In this document: piece after piece, positions 43,223-52,504 of the stretch
How the letters are laid out: each line of letters starts with the position of its first letter
Numbering within the stretch: the first letter of the stretch is position 1
Origin: Sporosarcina luteola
GTDB lineage: Bacteria; Bacillota; Bacilli; Bacillales_A; Planococcaceae
NCBI GenBank assembly: GCA_014204635.1
Contig: JACHLS010000019.1
Location: 1,023 to 65,022, forward strand
Direction: 5' to 3'
Length of the DNA: 64,000 nucleotides
The notes under the pieces: generated by a model
Told to the model about the DNA's origin: nothing
The model's input: only the letters and a program-made list of their open reading frames with translations
Databases searched by the model: none
Position numbers and translations under genes: made by a program

Positions 43223-44343
43223 CATTTTGAATCTATTTCTATTTTCGCATAGATACACGTATTTCGTAACTGTTTTCCATCAGCAGACAATGAATCTTGC
43301 CGGTGCAGGCCTTCCAGCACGTAGCCTGACCGCTCGGCAACCGACCTGCTCTTCACATTCTTTTCGTCACAATGAATCTCCACCCGGTTGGCCCCGAGCT
43401 CCTCGAAAGCGAAACGAGTAATCCGATTTACCGCTTCCGTCACATAGCCATGGCCTTCAAATCTCGTATCAATCCAATATCCGATTTCAAACTTTGGTAT
43501 CTCCCAATTGATTTGATGGAGTCCGGAAGAACCAATGAATTCACCTGTTTCCTTCAAAAACAAATGCAGGCGCAGATCCTTTCTTGTAATAAAATCCGCA
43601 ATGGCATTTCGTAAGTTTTCCTCCACGTTTACCAATTCCGGCATGGCTTGTGCCCATACCATCCACTCTTTTAAGGCTGGCAACGAATTGCGCTGGGCAT
43701 TCCACACATCCAGTGCATCCCCCATCTCCGGCATCCGGATAATCAGACGTTCCGATTCGAAACAATCCGGAAAACTAGGTATCCGTTTCACGCCGGTTTT
43801 CTTGCTGAATTGTTCATCCTCCCATTGGACCGGCGTGGTTGTCCCGGCTAGGAAATCCTCACGCGTCATTCCATACGTTACCGCATCATAATAGGAGTTT
43901 TCTTTCGGTGAAAACCAGGCATTCCGCAAGTGGGCTTCTTTGACAAACCCTGCCCGTTCAAAGGTCTTGCGCATCGCCAAGTTATCCTGCCTCGTATGTC
44001 CTTCCAGGCGAATTTTCTCTTCTGGCAATCCAAAGACATACTCCGTCACGAGCCGCAACGCTTTCGGCCCATACCCAAAACCACGATAACGATCCGCGAT
44101 GCGAAGATCGAAAAGCGGAATTTCATCCTGCAGGTCATAAATTTTTACTATGCCGACAATATCGCCGGATTCATTCTCCACCCAAAATGTTTTTACTTGG
44201 TCGGATTCATACCCGCCCTCTTCAATTGTTTTTTCAATCAAGTCCCGTTCCAGATGGGCATTGCCATGGAACGGCCATGTGTTAGTCGTCAAGAAATGGA
44301 TCAGCTGCTCCTGCTCTTCGATCGTCCATTCTCTCAATTGCAT
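43222..44343 (-). CDS. Tandem fusion of two RimJ/RimL-type GNAT acetyltransferases
   Basis: 373 aa with two GNAT domains. Domain 1 (about 1-165) has RYRGFGYGPKALRLVTEYVF and NLAMRKTFERAGFVKEA. Domain 2 (about 190-373) begins FESERLIIRMPE and has RFEGHGYVTEAVNRITRFAF and NVKSRSVAERSGYVLEG. Such pairs are usually separate genes. Substrates unknown. Close behind cadA in the same direction. Confidence 0.88.
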   Translation of the reverse strand: MQLREWTIEEQEQLIHFLTTNTWPFHGNAHLERDLIEKTIEEGGYESDQVKTFWVENESGDIVGIVKIYDLQDEIPLFDLRIADRYRGFGYGPKALRLVTEYVFGLPEEKIRLEGHTRQDNLAMRKTFERAGFVKEAHLRNAWFSPKENSYYDAVTYGMTREDFLAGTTTPVQWEDEQFSKKTGVKRIPSFPDCFESERLIIRMPEMGDALDVWNAQRNSLPALKEWMVWAQAMPELVNVEENLRNAIADFITRKDLRLHLFLKETGEFIGSSGLHQINWEIPKFEIGYWIDTRFEGHGYVTEAVNRITRFAFEELGANRVEIHCDEKNVKSRSVAERSGYVLEGLHRQDSLSADGKQLRNTCIYAKIEIDSK

Positions 44344-44372
44344 TGCTTATCCCTCCGTCTCTCTGCCGCTCC

Positions 44373-46478
44373 TCACCTTTGGATGCGCATCAATCGCAGG
44401 GAATTCAATACAACGAGCAACGTTGCACCCATATCCGCGAATATGGCGATCCACAACGTCAACCATCCTGGAATGATCAACAGCAGCGCTACAATTTTTA
44501 AGCCTAATGCAAACATAATATTTTCTTTGATAATCTGCAATGTTTTTCGGCTTAATTTCATCGTATAGGGCAGTTGATTCAAGTCATCCGCCATCAAAGC
44601 GATGTCTGCCGTTTCAAGAGCCGCATCTGTTCCTGCTCCACCCATTGCGATACCGATTGACGAAGCAGCAAGCGCCGGAGCGTCATTGATACCGTCTCCT
44701 ACCATGGCGACGCGTCCATAGCGGCTTTTTAATTCTTTAATAGCGGTCAGCTTATCTTCAGGCATCAAACCGGCTCGAACATCTGTTACACCAATGGTTC
44801 CTGCAATCGCTCGCGCTGTAGTCTCATGGTCGCCGGTCAGCATCACAGTATGTCGGATGCCCACTGACTGCAGCCGTTCCAGAACACTCTGGCTCTCTTG
44901 ACGCACTGGATCTGCAACAGCAATTAACGCTTGGAAATCCCCTGCTATCGCACAAGCCATGACTGATTTTCCTTCATTCTGCAACGCACTTGCCTGCTTC
45001 AAGACGTCCTGAGGGACATCTGTGAGATCCGAAATCCATTGGAGACTGCCAATATGAACCGTTTTCCCTGCGACATCGGCCTGCGCACCCTTACCCGTTA
45101 CAGATTGGAACTGTTCAACCTGTACTTGCTCAGCCCCTTCGGATTTTGCATATTGGACAATCGCTCTGGCGAGAGGATGTTGGGACATGGATTCGACCGC
45201 AGCAATATTCCCAAGCAGCTTGGCCGTATCGACTGATGCTGCCGTCACAAAATCCGTTACTTCGGGATAGCCTTTCGTCAGTGTACCTGTCTTGTCGAAT
45301 GCAACAGCATCCAAACGTCCCATTTCTTCCAAGTAAACTCCGCCTTTAATTAAGACACCTTTCCGGGCGGCATTGCCGATCGCCGTTACAATAGCGACAG
45401 GCGTTGACACGACAAGGGCGCATGGACAGCCAACTACGAGTACTGCCAGCCCTTGATAGATCCATTGATGCCATTCTCCGCCGAATAGTGGAGGTACAAT
45501 GGCAACAAGGAATGCGATCAAAATGATGATTGGCGTATAGTATTTAGCGAATTTGTCCACAAATTTCTGGGACGGTGCTTTCTCGGCCTGCGCATCTTCC
45601 ACCAGGTGAATAATCTTGGCAATGGTCGTATCATGGACAAGCTTTGTCACCTTAATTTCAAGTGCGCCCTCTTCATTCAACGTTCCAGCGAACACCTCAT
45701 CATCCAATTCCTTCATTACAGGGACGGATTCACCGGTGATCGCGGCCTGGTTCACAGTTGACTTCCCTGAGATGACAATGCCATCCATCGCAATCTTCTG
45801 GCCCGGCTTGACGAGCATCATATCTCCAACTAAAATCTGTTCAGTTTCCATCTCAACCAACTGGCCATTCCGTTTCACCATAGCAGTTGGCGGTGCGATA
45901 TCCATTAGCTGCTGGATGGATTGCCTCGCTTTGTTCATCGAATACGCTTCCAGCGCCTCGCTCACCGCAAATAGGAAAACGACGACTGCGGCTTCTTGCC
46001 ATTCGCCAATGATGGCCGCGCCGATAATGGCGATGGTCATCAGCGTCTTCATGTCAAATTCAAGACGAAGTAAATTTAGGAAACCTGTTTTAAAAATCCC
46101 TACCCCGCCAACTAGAATCGAGATGCCATATAAAACCACACCAGCTACAGCAGCGTCACTTAGATGGGAGACCGCCAGTCCCGCTAACAGGAAGACGAGC
46201 GACAAGGCGGTGACATTATTCTCCCTCCGTTTGAAAAATGGCACTTTCTTCTCCACTTTCCTTTGCGTTAGCGGCACGACTTTGATACCGTCAAATGCAC
46301 CGGCCGCTTCCAACTCTTCCATGGATGCTTCACCGTTAATTGATAGTTTGGAAGCCCCAAAATTTACTTGCGCATCAGAAACAGAAGGAAGCTTTTTAAT
46401 ATTGTTCTCGAACTTCATTGCACAATTGGCACAGCTAAGATTCTCCAGACGGAATTCCTTCTTATCCATTGTGGTCAT
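44373..46478 (-). CDS. cadA: CadA-type heavy-metal P1B-ATPase
   Basis: 701 aa from ATG at 46478 (AGGAG eight bases upstream); a GTG three codons earlier overlaps the cadC stop. One HMA domain with CANC, eight membrane helices, phosphatase motif TGES, CPC in VVGCPCALVVSTP, phosphorylation site DKTGTLTKG, HP in SQHPLA, and GDGINDAPALA. Exports Cd2+, Zn2+ or Pb2+. Downstream of, and coupled to, cadC. Confidence 0.94.
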   Translation of the reverse strand: MTTMDKKEFRLENLSCANCAMKFENNIKKLPSVSDAQVNFGASKLSINGEASMEELEAAGAFDGIKVVPLTQRKVEKKVPFFKRRENNVTALSLVFLLAGLAVSHLSDAAVAGVVLYGISILVGGVGIFKTGFLNLLRLEFDMKTLMTIAIIGAAIIGEWQEAAVVVFLFAVSEALEAYSMNKARQSIQQLMDIAPPTAMVKRNGQLVEMETEQILVGDMMLVKPGQKIAMDGIVISGKSTVNQAAITGESVPVMKELDDEVFAGTLNEEGALEIKVTKLVHDTTIAKIIHLVEDAQAEKAPSQKFVDKFAKYYTPIIILIAFLVAIVPPLFGGEWHQWIYQGLAVLVVGCPCALVVSTPVAIVTAIGNAARKGVLIKGGVYLEEMGRLDAVAFDKTGTLTKGYPEVTDFVTAASVDTAKLLGNIAAVESMSQHPLARAIVQYAKSEGAEQVQVEQFQSVTGKGAQADVAGKTVHIGSLQWISDLTDVPQDVLKQASALQNEGKSVMACAIAGDFQALIAVADPVRQESQSVLERLQSVGIRHTVMLTGDHETTARAIAGTIGVTDVRAGLMPEDKLTAIKELKSRYGRVAMVGDGINDAPALAASSIGIAMGGAGTDAALETADIALMADDLNQLPYTMKLSRKTLQIIKENIMFALGLKIVALLLIIPGWLTLWIAIFADMGATLLVVLNSLRLMRIQR

Positions 46479-46483
46479 CGTCC

Positions 46484-46834
46484 TCACTCCTCCGCAGCAT
46501 GGTCGTGTGAAATGTTCAGCAAGTCATGGACGTGGTGATCGGCAAGTGAATAGTAGACCATCTTCCCCTTCTTTTCCGATTTGGCAAGTCCATTTTCCCG
46601 CAAATACCGTAAATGATGGGAAGCCGTTGCATTAGAAGAGCCGATGATGGCCGCCACATCACAAACACATAACTCCTCTTTCATCGTTAAGGAATAGGCA
46701 ATTTTGAGACGTGTCTCATCCGCCAGCGCCTTAAAAATCCGCACCATCCCTGCAACATCTGGAAGAGTCTCTCTCACTTCCTCGACGACTTCCTCATGGA
46801 TGATTGTGACATCGCAAGTATCTCGGTTCACCAT
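46484..46834 (-). CDS. cadC: CadC/CmtR-type ArsR-family metal-sensing repressor
   Basis: 116 aa from ATG at 46834 (AGGTGGG upstream). Winged HTH with the metal-binding ELCVCD motif, an N-terminal cysteine (DTCDV), SNATASHHLRYLRENG as recognition helix, and a C-terminal His-rich tail. In B. subtilis/S. aureus CadC these cysteines bind Cd, Pb or Zn and release the repressor. A cad-type operator lies upstream. Confidence 0.93.
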   Translation of the reverse strand: MVNRDTCDVTIIHEEVVEEVRETLPDVAGMVRIFKALADETRLKIAYSLTMKEELCVCDVAAIIGSSNATASHHLRYLRENGLAKSEKKGKMVYYSLADHHVHDLLNISHDHAAEE

Positions 46835-46869
46835 CTTTACCCACCTCATTCAAATGATTGTTTGTATGT

Positions 46870-46898
46870 AGTGTATGCTTCTTTGATTCGGAATGCAA
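46870..46898 (-). promoter_or_regulatory. Promoter of cadC-cadA
   Basis: Minus strand: -35 TTGCAT (46893-46898), 17-bp spacer, -10 TACACT (46870-46875). Confidence 0.65.
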
Positions 46899-46902
46899 GG
46901 AC

Positions 46903-46922
46903 AATCAAACAAATATTTGATT
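46903..46922. promoter_or_regulatory. CadC operator
   Basis: AATCAAA-CAAATA-TTTGATT. The core TCAAACAAATATTTGA differs by one base from the S. aureus cad operator core TCAAATAAATATTTGA as I know it. It lies just upstream of the -35; a weaker similar dyad sits at about 46850-46866. Confidence 0.8.
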
Positions 46923-46999
46923 AATTTTGACGGAGGGGGTTTTAGCTTCTATGTAGAATTGAATGGAGTAGATTATTTTATAGAATGCAGGTGGATAAA

Positions 47000-48037
47000 A
47001 TGGAACGTGGAAAGTGGAATGCAATTACTGACGTGCCGGGTGTCAAAGTCGGACATGTTACTCTAGACGAGCAACGTGAAAAAGACTACTTATGCACAGG
47101 AGTCACCGCCCTATTGCCTCATGGCGGGAATATATTCGAACAAAAAGTGCGAGCTGCCAGCTTTGTCTTGAACGGCTTTGGAAAAACAGCTGGTTTAATC
47201 CAGCTGGAGGAACTGGGCCTTCTTGAATCACCCATCATGCTGACGAACACATTCAGCGTCTCCGCCGTACTCGAAGGGACGCTGCGGCACATGCTGGAAG
47301 AAAATCCGGCAATCGGCGACACTACAAGTACTCTAAATGTCGTCGTAGGAGAGTGCAATGACAGTTACTTGAACTCCATCAGGCTGTTGGCTGTACAGCC
47401 CACTCACGCCATAGAAGCGATCAAATCGGCAACAGATGGCCCCCTTTCGCAAGGAGCAGTCGGGGCAGGAAAAGGGATGATCTGCTACGGAGCGAAAGGA
47501 GGCATCGGCTCTTCCTCACGCCTCGTTCAAGCCGAGGATCAGCCCTATACAGTCGGGGTGCTGACATTAACGAACTTCGGAAAACCCGAGGAATGCAAGA
47601 TCAATGAATGGCTCGCTCGGAACGGAGAAAGCAGCCAGGCAAAGGTTCCCACTTTGGATGAACCGGCAGCCAGACCGGATGGATCCGTCATTATCGTTGT
47701 CGCCACAGACGCGCCGGTAAACGAACGCCAACTGAAACGATTTGCCAAACGAGCCGCCATCGGGCTGGGTCGCACCGGAACCAACGTCCATAACGGCAGC
47801 GGCGACATCATCATCGCCTTTTCGAACGCACACCCGGTTTCTCATACTAGCAACTCCATGATGGAACAATCCATCGCCTTCCTGCGAGACGACCATCCGA
47901 TCATGAACAACCTGTTTGAAGCAGTAATTGACTCGACAGAAGAAGCCGTCTACCAATCCTTACTTCACGCCGAGAATACTACTGGGCGCCGTGGAAGGAT
48001 TGTAAAGCGATGGCCGTTTGTAAGCGAGAAGGAATGA
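47000..48037 (+). CDS. P1-family (DmpA/S58) self-processing aminopeptidase
   Basis: 345 aa from ATG at 47000 (AGGTGG five bases upstream). N-terminal NAITDVPGVKVGHVTL, GAVGAGKGMICYGAKGGIGSSSR, and the autocleavage site RPDGSVIIVVATDAP, where Gly-Ser is cut to expose the catalytic serine. The C-terminal GLGRTGTNVHNGSGDIIIAFS follows. Family members are D-amino-acid or beta-peptide aminopeptidases. No terminator is visible before array C. Confidence 0.9.
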   Translation: MERGKWNAITDVPGVKVGHVTLDEQREKDYLCTGVTALLPHGGNIFEQKVRAASFVLNGFGKTAGLIQLEELGLLESPIMLTNTFSVSAVLEGTLRHMLEENPAIGDTTSTLNVVVGECNDSYLNSIRLLAVQPTHAIEAIKSATDGPLSQGAVGAGKGMICYGAKGGIGSSSRLVQAEDQPYTVGVLTLTNFGKPEECKINEWLARNGESSQAKVPTLDEPAARPDGSVIIVVATDAPVNERQLKRFAKRAAIGLGRTGTNVHNGSGDIIIAFSNAHPVSHTSNSMMEQSIAFLRDDHPIMNNLFEAVIDSTEEAVYQSLLHAENTTGRRGRIVKRWPFVSEKE

Positions 48038-48083
48038 GTATGCATGTGACGATAGAATGAACGAAGACGTGGGATTGGCCTTG

Positions 48084-49000
48084 GATCCGAGCGGTTTTCG
48101 GGGATTCTGAGAGGTCGCGGAATTGTACGGGAGGTTTGCATCGATATACGAGCGGTTCTCACGATTTACGAGCGGTTGCCGGATTATACGAGCGGTTCTC
48201 ACGATTTACGAGCGGTCGCGGGATTATATGAGCGGTTCTCACGATTTACGAGCGGTTGCCGGATTATATGAGCGGTTCTCATGATTTACGAGCGGTCGCA
48301 GGAATATACGAGCGGTTCTCACGATTTACGAGCGGTCGCCGGATTATATGAGCGGTCCTCGTGATATACGAGCGGTCGCCGGATTATTCGGCGGGCCTTA
48401 CGATTTACGAGCGGTCGCCGGATTATATGAGCGGTCCTCATGATTTACGAGCGGTCGCGAGATTATATGAGCGGTTCTCATGATATACGAGCGGTTGCCG
48501 GATTATATGAGCGGTTCTCACGATTTACGAGCGGTCGCTGGATTATACGAGCGGTTCTCACGATTTACGAGCGGTTGCCGGATTATATGAGCGGTCCTCG
48601 TGATATACGAGCGGTCGCCGGATTATTCGAGCGGTTTTCACGATTTACGAGCGGTTGCCGGATTATATGAGCGGTCCTCGTGATATACGAGCGGTCGCCG
48701 GATTATTCGAGCGGTCCTCATGATTTACGAGCGGTCGCAGGATTATACGAGCGGTTCTCACGATTTACGAGCGGTCGCTGGATTATATGAGCGGTTCTCA
48801 TGATATACGAGCGGTTGCCGGATTATATGAGCGGTTCTCATGATTTACGAGCGGTCGCCGGATTATTCGAGCGGTCCTTACGATTTACGAGCGGTCGCCG
48901 GATTATTCGAGCGGTCCTTACGATTTACGAGCGGTCGCGGGATTATATGAGCGGTTCTCACGATTTACGAGCGGTCGCCGGATATATTCGAGCGGTTCTC
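48084..49000. repeat. Array C: tandem repeat of 20-bp units, about 0.9 kb
   Basis: About 45 units. Core [T/A]TA[C/T]GAGCGGT plus 8-nt spacers that mostly alternate between TCTCACGA-like and CGCCGGAT-like, giving a 40-bp dimer. The first three or four units (48084-48140) are degenerate, and the last ends near 49000. It lies between converging genes (P1 peptidase, mrpG). ORFs inside it lack ribosome sites and drift between frames. Confidence 0.92.
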
Positions 49001-49105
49001 ACTTCGCATTAGCCTGTTGCCACTTACAAGCAGCTCACCCGTGATTAAGTACAATCTTCTCCACCTGTCCTGCGACTCACACACAAAACGAAAAAGAGAC
49101 ACACA

Positions 49106-49480
49106 TCAAGGTGTCTCCTTTCCGTTTTCTTTTTTATGCAATACATCATATAGTTCATCTTCTGTTGAAATGTCCGCCAACTTTACGTTGGAACGATAGG
49201 CAGCCCGGATGATGAGATGGCCGGCTACCGGGGCTGTGAGGAATACGAAAATGATTCCGAGAAGCAGGCGGACACTGATGAAGTGCTCGGTTGATAAGAA
49301 GTAAAGAAATGCGCCGGATAAGGTTAACAAGACAGCCAGCGTGGAACTTTTCGTCGCCGCATGGGACCTGGTGTACACATCCGGCATGCGAATGAGTCCA
49401 AACACGCTGATGACACTGGCAATGCCGCCTGTCAAAATCAGAATGGCGCCTGCGTATTCACCGATCTTTTCGATGCTCAA
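49106..49480 (-). CDS. mrpG: MrpG, Na+/H+ antiporter subunit G
   Basis: 124 aa from TTG at 49480 with AGGAGG seven bases upstream; equal to the B. subtilis MrpG length. Three helices; PhaG/MnhG family motif GLIRMPDVYTRSHAATKSSTL. The start lies inside mrpF. Last gene of the operon. Confidence 0.93.
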   Translation of the reverse strand: MSIEKIGEYAGAILILTGGIASVISVFGLIRMPDVYTRSHAATKSSTLAVLLTLSGAFLYFLSTEHFISVRLLLGIIFVFLTAPVAGHLIIRAAYRSNVKLADISTEDELYDVLHKKENGKETP

Positions 49481-49742
49481 CGATAACCCTCCTCTCCAGC
49501 GACCTGGAAAAGGCAATTGTGCCAATAAAGGAGAGGATTCCGAGGATCAGGATAACCTCCAAGAACGCTTTAGTTTTCATAATGACAGAAAATACGGCGA
49601 TGGTCGCGATCAAGTTCACTCCGATGACATCGAGTGCAATGACCCGATCGGGCATCGAAGGACCCAGTATGATACGAACGACAGCGATGCCAATCGTAAT
49701 AGCAAAAAGAATGATAGATATGGCGAGCATCACTTTGATCAT
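49458..49742 (-). CDS. mrpF: MrpF, Na+/H+ antiporter subunit F
   Basis: 94 aa, three membrane helices; MrpF/PhaF signature RIILGPSMPDRVIALDVIG. Start codon overlaps the mrpE stop and the 3' end overlaps mrpG. Confidence 0.93.
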   Translation of the reverse strand: MIKVMLAISIILFAITIGIAVVRIILGPSMPDRVIALDVIGVNLIATIAVFSVIMKTKAFLEVILILGILSFIGTIAFSRSLERRVIVEHRKDR

Positions 49743-50224
49743 TAGCGGGTCACCTCCTTGATCGCTTTTTCAAAATTCCTCAGCTGTTTCAGCAATGCTT
49801 CCCTTGATTGTTCTACATCCATTGCATGAATGTATAAGACATTCCCTTCTGGTGTCACTTCCATTACGACCGAACCAGGCGTCAATGTCAGTAACATGGA
49901 TAACATCGTCACTTCCACATCGCTCTTCAGTTCGGTCTCATATTTGAATATACCCGGCTTGATATTCAAGCGGGGGCTGAGTATCTGCTTTAGCACAATC
50001 GCGCTGGACTGCGTCAGCTCCCAAATGAACCGGAATAACAGCTTTATCGAAGCGTATAACCGTCTTAAATAAAAATGGGTCCCGAAAAAACGATGCATGA
50101 AAAAGATGATGCCGATCCCTACGATGAAACCTGTTACAAAGGTTGTAAAATTTAATTCATCTTCATCCATTAACGTCATCCATAGAAAAGCAATGAATAA
50201 ATTCAATAATAGCTGGGCGGGCAT
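49742..50224 (-). CDS. mrpE: MrpE, Na+/H+ antiporter subunit E
   Basis: 160 aa. Two or three N-terminal helices, then a cytoplasmic domain with LTPGSVVMEVTPEGNVLYIH, the MrpE signature. Needed for complex assembly in Bacillus. 39 bp after mrpD. Confidence 0.93.
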   Translation of the reverse strand: MPAQLLLNLFIAFLWMTLMDEDELNFTTFVTGFIVGIGIIFFMHRFFGTHFYLRRLYASIKLLFRFIWELTQSSAIVLKQILSPRLNIKPGIFKYETELKSDVEVTMLSMLLTLTPGSVVMEVTPEGNVLYIHAMDVEQSREALLKQLRNFEKAIKEVTR

Positions 50225-50263
50225 AGCAGTTCACCTCTCTTCAAATCAATAGGCCTCTTCATG

Positions 50264-51751
50264 TCAATCCTTCCCATTCATCACAGCCTCGATATAAATT
50301 TCCGGATTCGCCAACGTATTTGCAGCGTCACTCACATACGGCGCAAGCATTTCTGGACCGAATCCGAGGACAACTAGCAAAACGCCAAGCAACAGCACAG
50401 GAACTGCCATCCCTTTTTTTAGCGGGCGTTCGTCATCTTCACTAATGATTGTTTCGCCCCAAAAAGAATTCAGGAAGATCCGCAGCAGCGAGTAGAGGAC
50501 GAAGATGCTGGAAAGAAAACCGACGCCCAGCAACACATACGCCTTTGCCTCAATGGCTCCTTGGCCAATCAACACTTTCCCGATGAATCCGCTAAGCGGC
50601 GGAATGCCGGCGATCGCCAGCATTGTAATGAAAAACAACCAGCCAATCATCGGATAATTTCGGATCAATCCACTCATTTCCGCGATTTTCGCCTTGCCGG
50701 TCAAGTAAATCATCGTGCCAGCTAAAAGGAACAAGAGCGCTTTGCTGATCATATCGTGGATCAAATAATAGACGGCCCCTTGGAATGCCGCATCTGTCGA
50801 GACAACCAAGCCGATTAGAATGAACCCGACTGAAATGATGACATTATATGAAACGATTTGTCGGATATCTTGAAAGGCAAGCGCCCCAATGCTCCCTCCT
50901 ATCATCGTCAGGATTGCCATCACGCCGATCAGCGTATTGGTCACCTCCGGCTCATGATAGAAAATCAGCGTAAACACCCGGAACATGGCATAGATGCCCA
51001 CCTTCGTCAATAATGCGCCGAATAGCGCAGCGACTGCTGTGGGAGGAGCACTGTATGAACCTGGCAACCAAAAGTACAGCAGGAGGCCGGCTTTCAAACT
51101 GAAAACGATCAAGAAAATCAAGCTGATGACGGTCAATAAAGGGCCTTGCCCGACTTCTGCCACCCGTACCGATAAATGAGCCATATTCAACGTTCCGACG
51201 GTTCCGTATAAATAAGCGATCGCAAGCAGAAAGAACCAGGAGGACAACACATTGATCGATATGTATTTAATGGATTCCACCAATTGCACCTTCCGTCCGC
51301 CCAGCGTGATCAGTGCATAGGAGGACAACAGCATGACTTCAAAGCAAACAAACAAGTTAAAAATGTCACCCGTTAAAAAGGAACCATTCACGCCAGCGAG
51401 CAGAAAGAAGATGAATGGGTAATAAAACATCTTTTCCTCTGCCCGGGCTGTAGAAGCAAAAGAATACAGAAGCACGATGCCCGTCACGATGGATGACGTG
51501 AGGACGAGAAGCGTCGAAAAGGAATCCGCCACAAACAGAATGCCATACGGCGGCATCCACCCGCCGAAGTCCAGACGCAAAATGCCTTCCAGTTGAATGC
51601 GTTCCAATATGTAAACACCAGCTCCTGCTGTCAGGACGATAGAAACCAACGCCAAAATCCGCTGGAGCATCACATTCGACCGCAAAAAAATCAAGATAAT
51701 ACCTGTAAGTAATGGGGCAACCATTGGTAGGACTAGGAAATTATTCATCAT
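50264..51751 (-). CDS. mrpD: MrpD, Na+/H+ antiporter subunit D
   Basis: 495 aa, about 14 helices, homologous to complex I NuoM/N. Conserved glutamate in FVCFEVMLLSSYAL, lysines in SLKAGLLLYFWLPG and the proton-channel region AYSAPPTAVAALFGALLTKVG type sequence (here GSYSAPPTAVAALFG). Overlaps mrpC by 11 nt. Confidence 0.95.
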   Translation of the reverse strand: MMNNFLVLPMVAPLLTGIILIFLRSNVMLQRILALVSIVLTAGAGVYILERIQLEGILRLDFGGWMPPYGILFVADSFSTLLVLTSSIVTGIVLLYSFASTARAEEKMFYYPFIFFLLAGVNGSFLTGDIFNLFVCFEVMLLSSYALITLGGRKVQLVESIKYISINVLSSWFFLLAIAYLYGTVGTLNMAHLSVRVAEVGQGPLLTVISLIFLIVFSLKAGLLLYFWLPGSYSAPPTAVAALFGALLTKVGIYAMFRVFTLIFYHEPEVTNTLIGVMAILTMIGGSIGALAFQDIRQIVSYNVIISVGFILIGLVVSTDAAFQGAVYYLIHDMISKALLFLLAGTMIYLTGKAKIAEMSGLIRNYPMIGWLFFITMLAIAGIPPLSGFIGKVLIGQGAIEAKAYVLLGVGFLSSIFVLYSLLRIFLNSFWGETIISEDDERPLKKGMAVPVLLLGVLLVVLGFGPEMLAPYVSDAANTLANPEIYIEAVMNGKD

Positions 51752-52079
51752 TAACCCCTCTCAATGTATCGAGATTATCCGAGCCCGTTTCCTTATAAGT
51801 ACGATATGCAAGGACAAGCAAAAATGCGGTGACCGCAAAACTGATGACGATTGCTGTCAAAATGAGGGCCTGCGGCAATGCGTCTGTGTAATCCGCCGGT
51901 TCATCCCCGATCAACGGGACGCCGCCTTTCTTCAAACCGCCCATTGTCAAGATCAACAGGTGGATGGCATGCGATAAAATAGCCGTTCCTAAAATGACCC
52001 GTATCATATTTCTGGAAAGCAGCAAGTAAACTGCGATTGTCACGAGCACTCCGACGAGCAATGTAATTAATGTTTCCAT
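51741..52079 (-). CDS. mrpC: MrpC, Na+/H+ antiporter subunit C
   Basis: 112 aa, three helices, NuoK-like; contains GTAILSHAIHLLILTMGG and DALPQALILTAIVISFA, the MrpC/MnhC signature. Two bases after mrpB. Confidence 0.95.
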   Translation of the reverse strand: METLITLLVGVLVTIAVYLLLSRNMIRVILGTAILSHAIHLLILTMGGLKKGGVPLIGDEPADYTDALPQALILTAIVISFAVTAFLLVLAYRTYKETGSDNLDTLRGVNDE

Positions 52080-52081
52080 CG

Positions 52082-52504
52082 TTACACATCCTCACTAATA
52101 CTTAATATGATCGTGACGACCACGCCAACCACTGTCAACGCAACACCGGCTTCAAAGACGATGACAGAGGAAATTTCCGTCTCCCCGAAAATCGGAAGAT
52201 CAAACCCCCGCGAACCTTGTCCAAGGAAGTCTGTTCCAAACAAGACGGACACTATGCCGGAACCAACCGCAAGAAATGCGCCCAATGCGGCGATTTTTTT
52301 AAAATCGAAAGGAATTCCATTGTGAACTGTTTCGATATCGTGTACCAAATACAGCAAGACAAAAGCGGAAGAAAGGACAAGACCTCCGATAAAACCGCCT
52401 CCCGGCTCATGATGGCCTGATAGGAACAGTTCGATCCCGAACGTCAAAATGATGAACACGACGATGCGGGTGACCGTCTTTAAAATGACATCATTGATTT
52501 CCAA
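52082..52504 (-). CDS. mrpB: MrpB, Na+/H+ antiporter subunit B
   Basis: 140 aa, four helices; GHHEPGGGFIGGLVLSSAFVL and GSRGFDLPIFGETEISS are MrpB/MnhB signatures. Overlaps the 3' end of mrpA by 14 nt. Confidence 0.95.
   Translation of the reverse strand: MEINDVILKTVTRIVVFIILTFGIELFLSGHHEPGGGFIGGLVLSSAFVLLYLVHDIETVHNGIPFDFKKIAALGAFLAVGSGIVSVLFGTDFLGQGSRGFDLPIFGETEISSVIVFEAGVALTVVGVVVTIILSISEDV

Noticed and set aside
48084..49000. CRISPR array
   Set aside because: Repeats are 20 bp with spacers of only 8 nt that recur in alternating form; no cas genes in the window.
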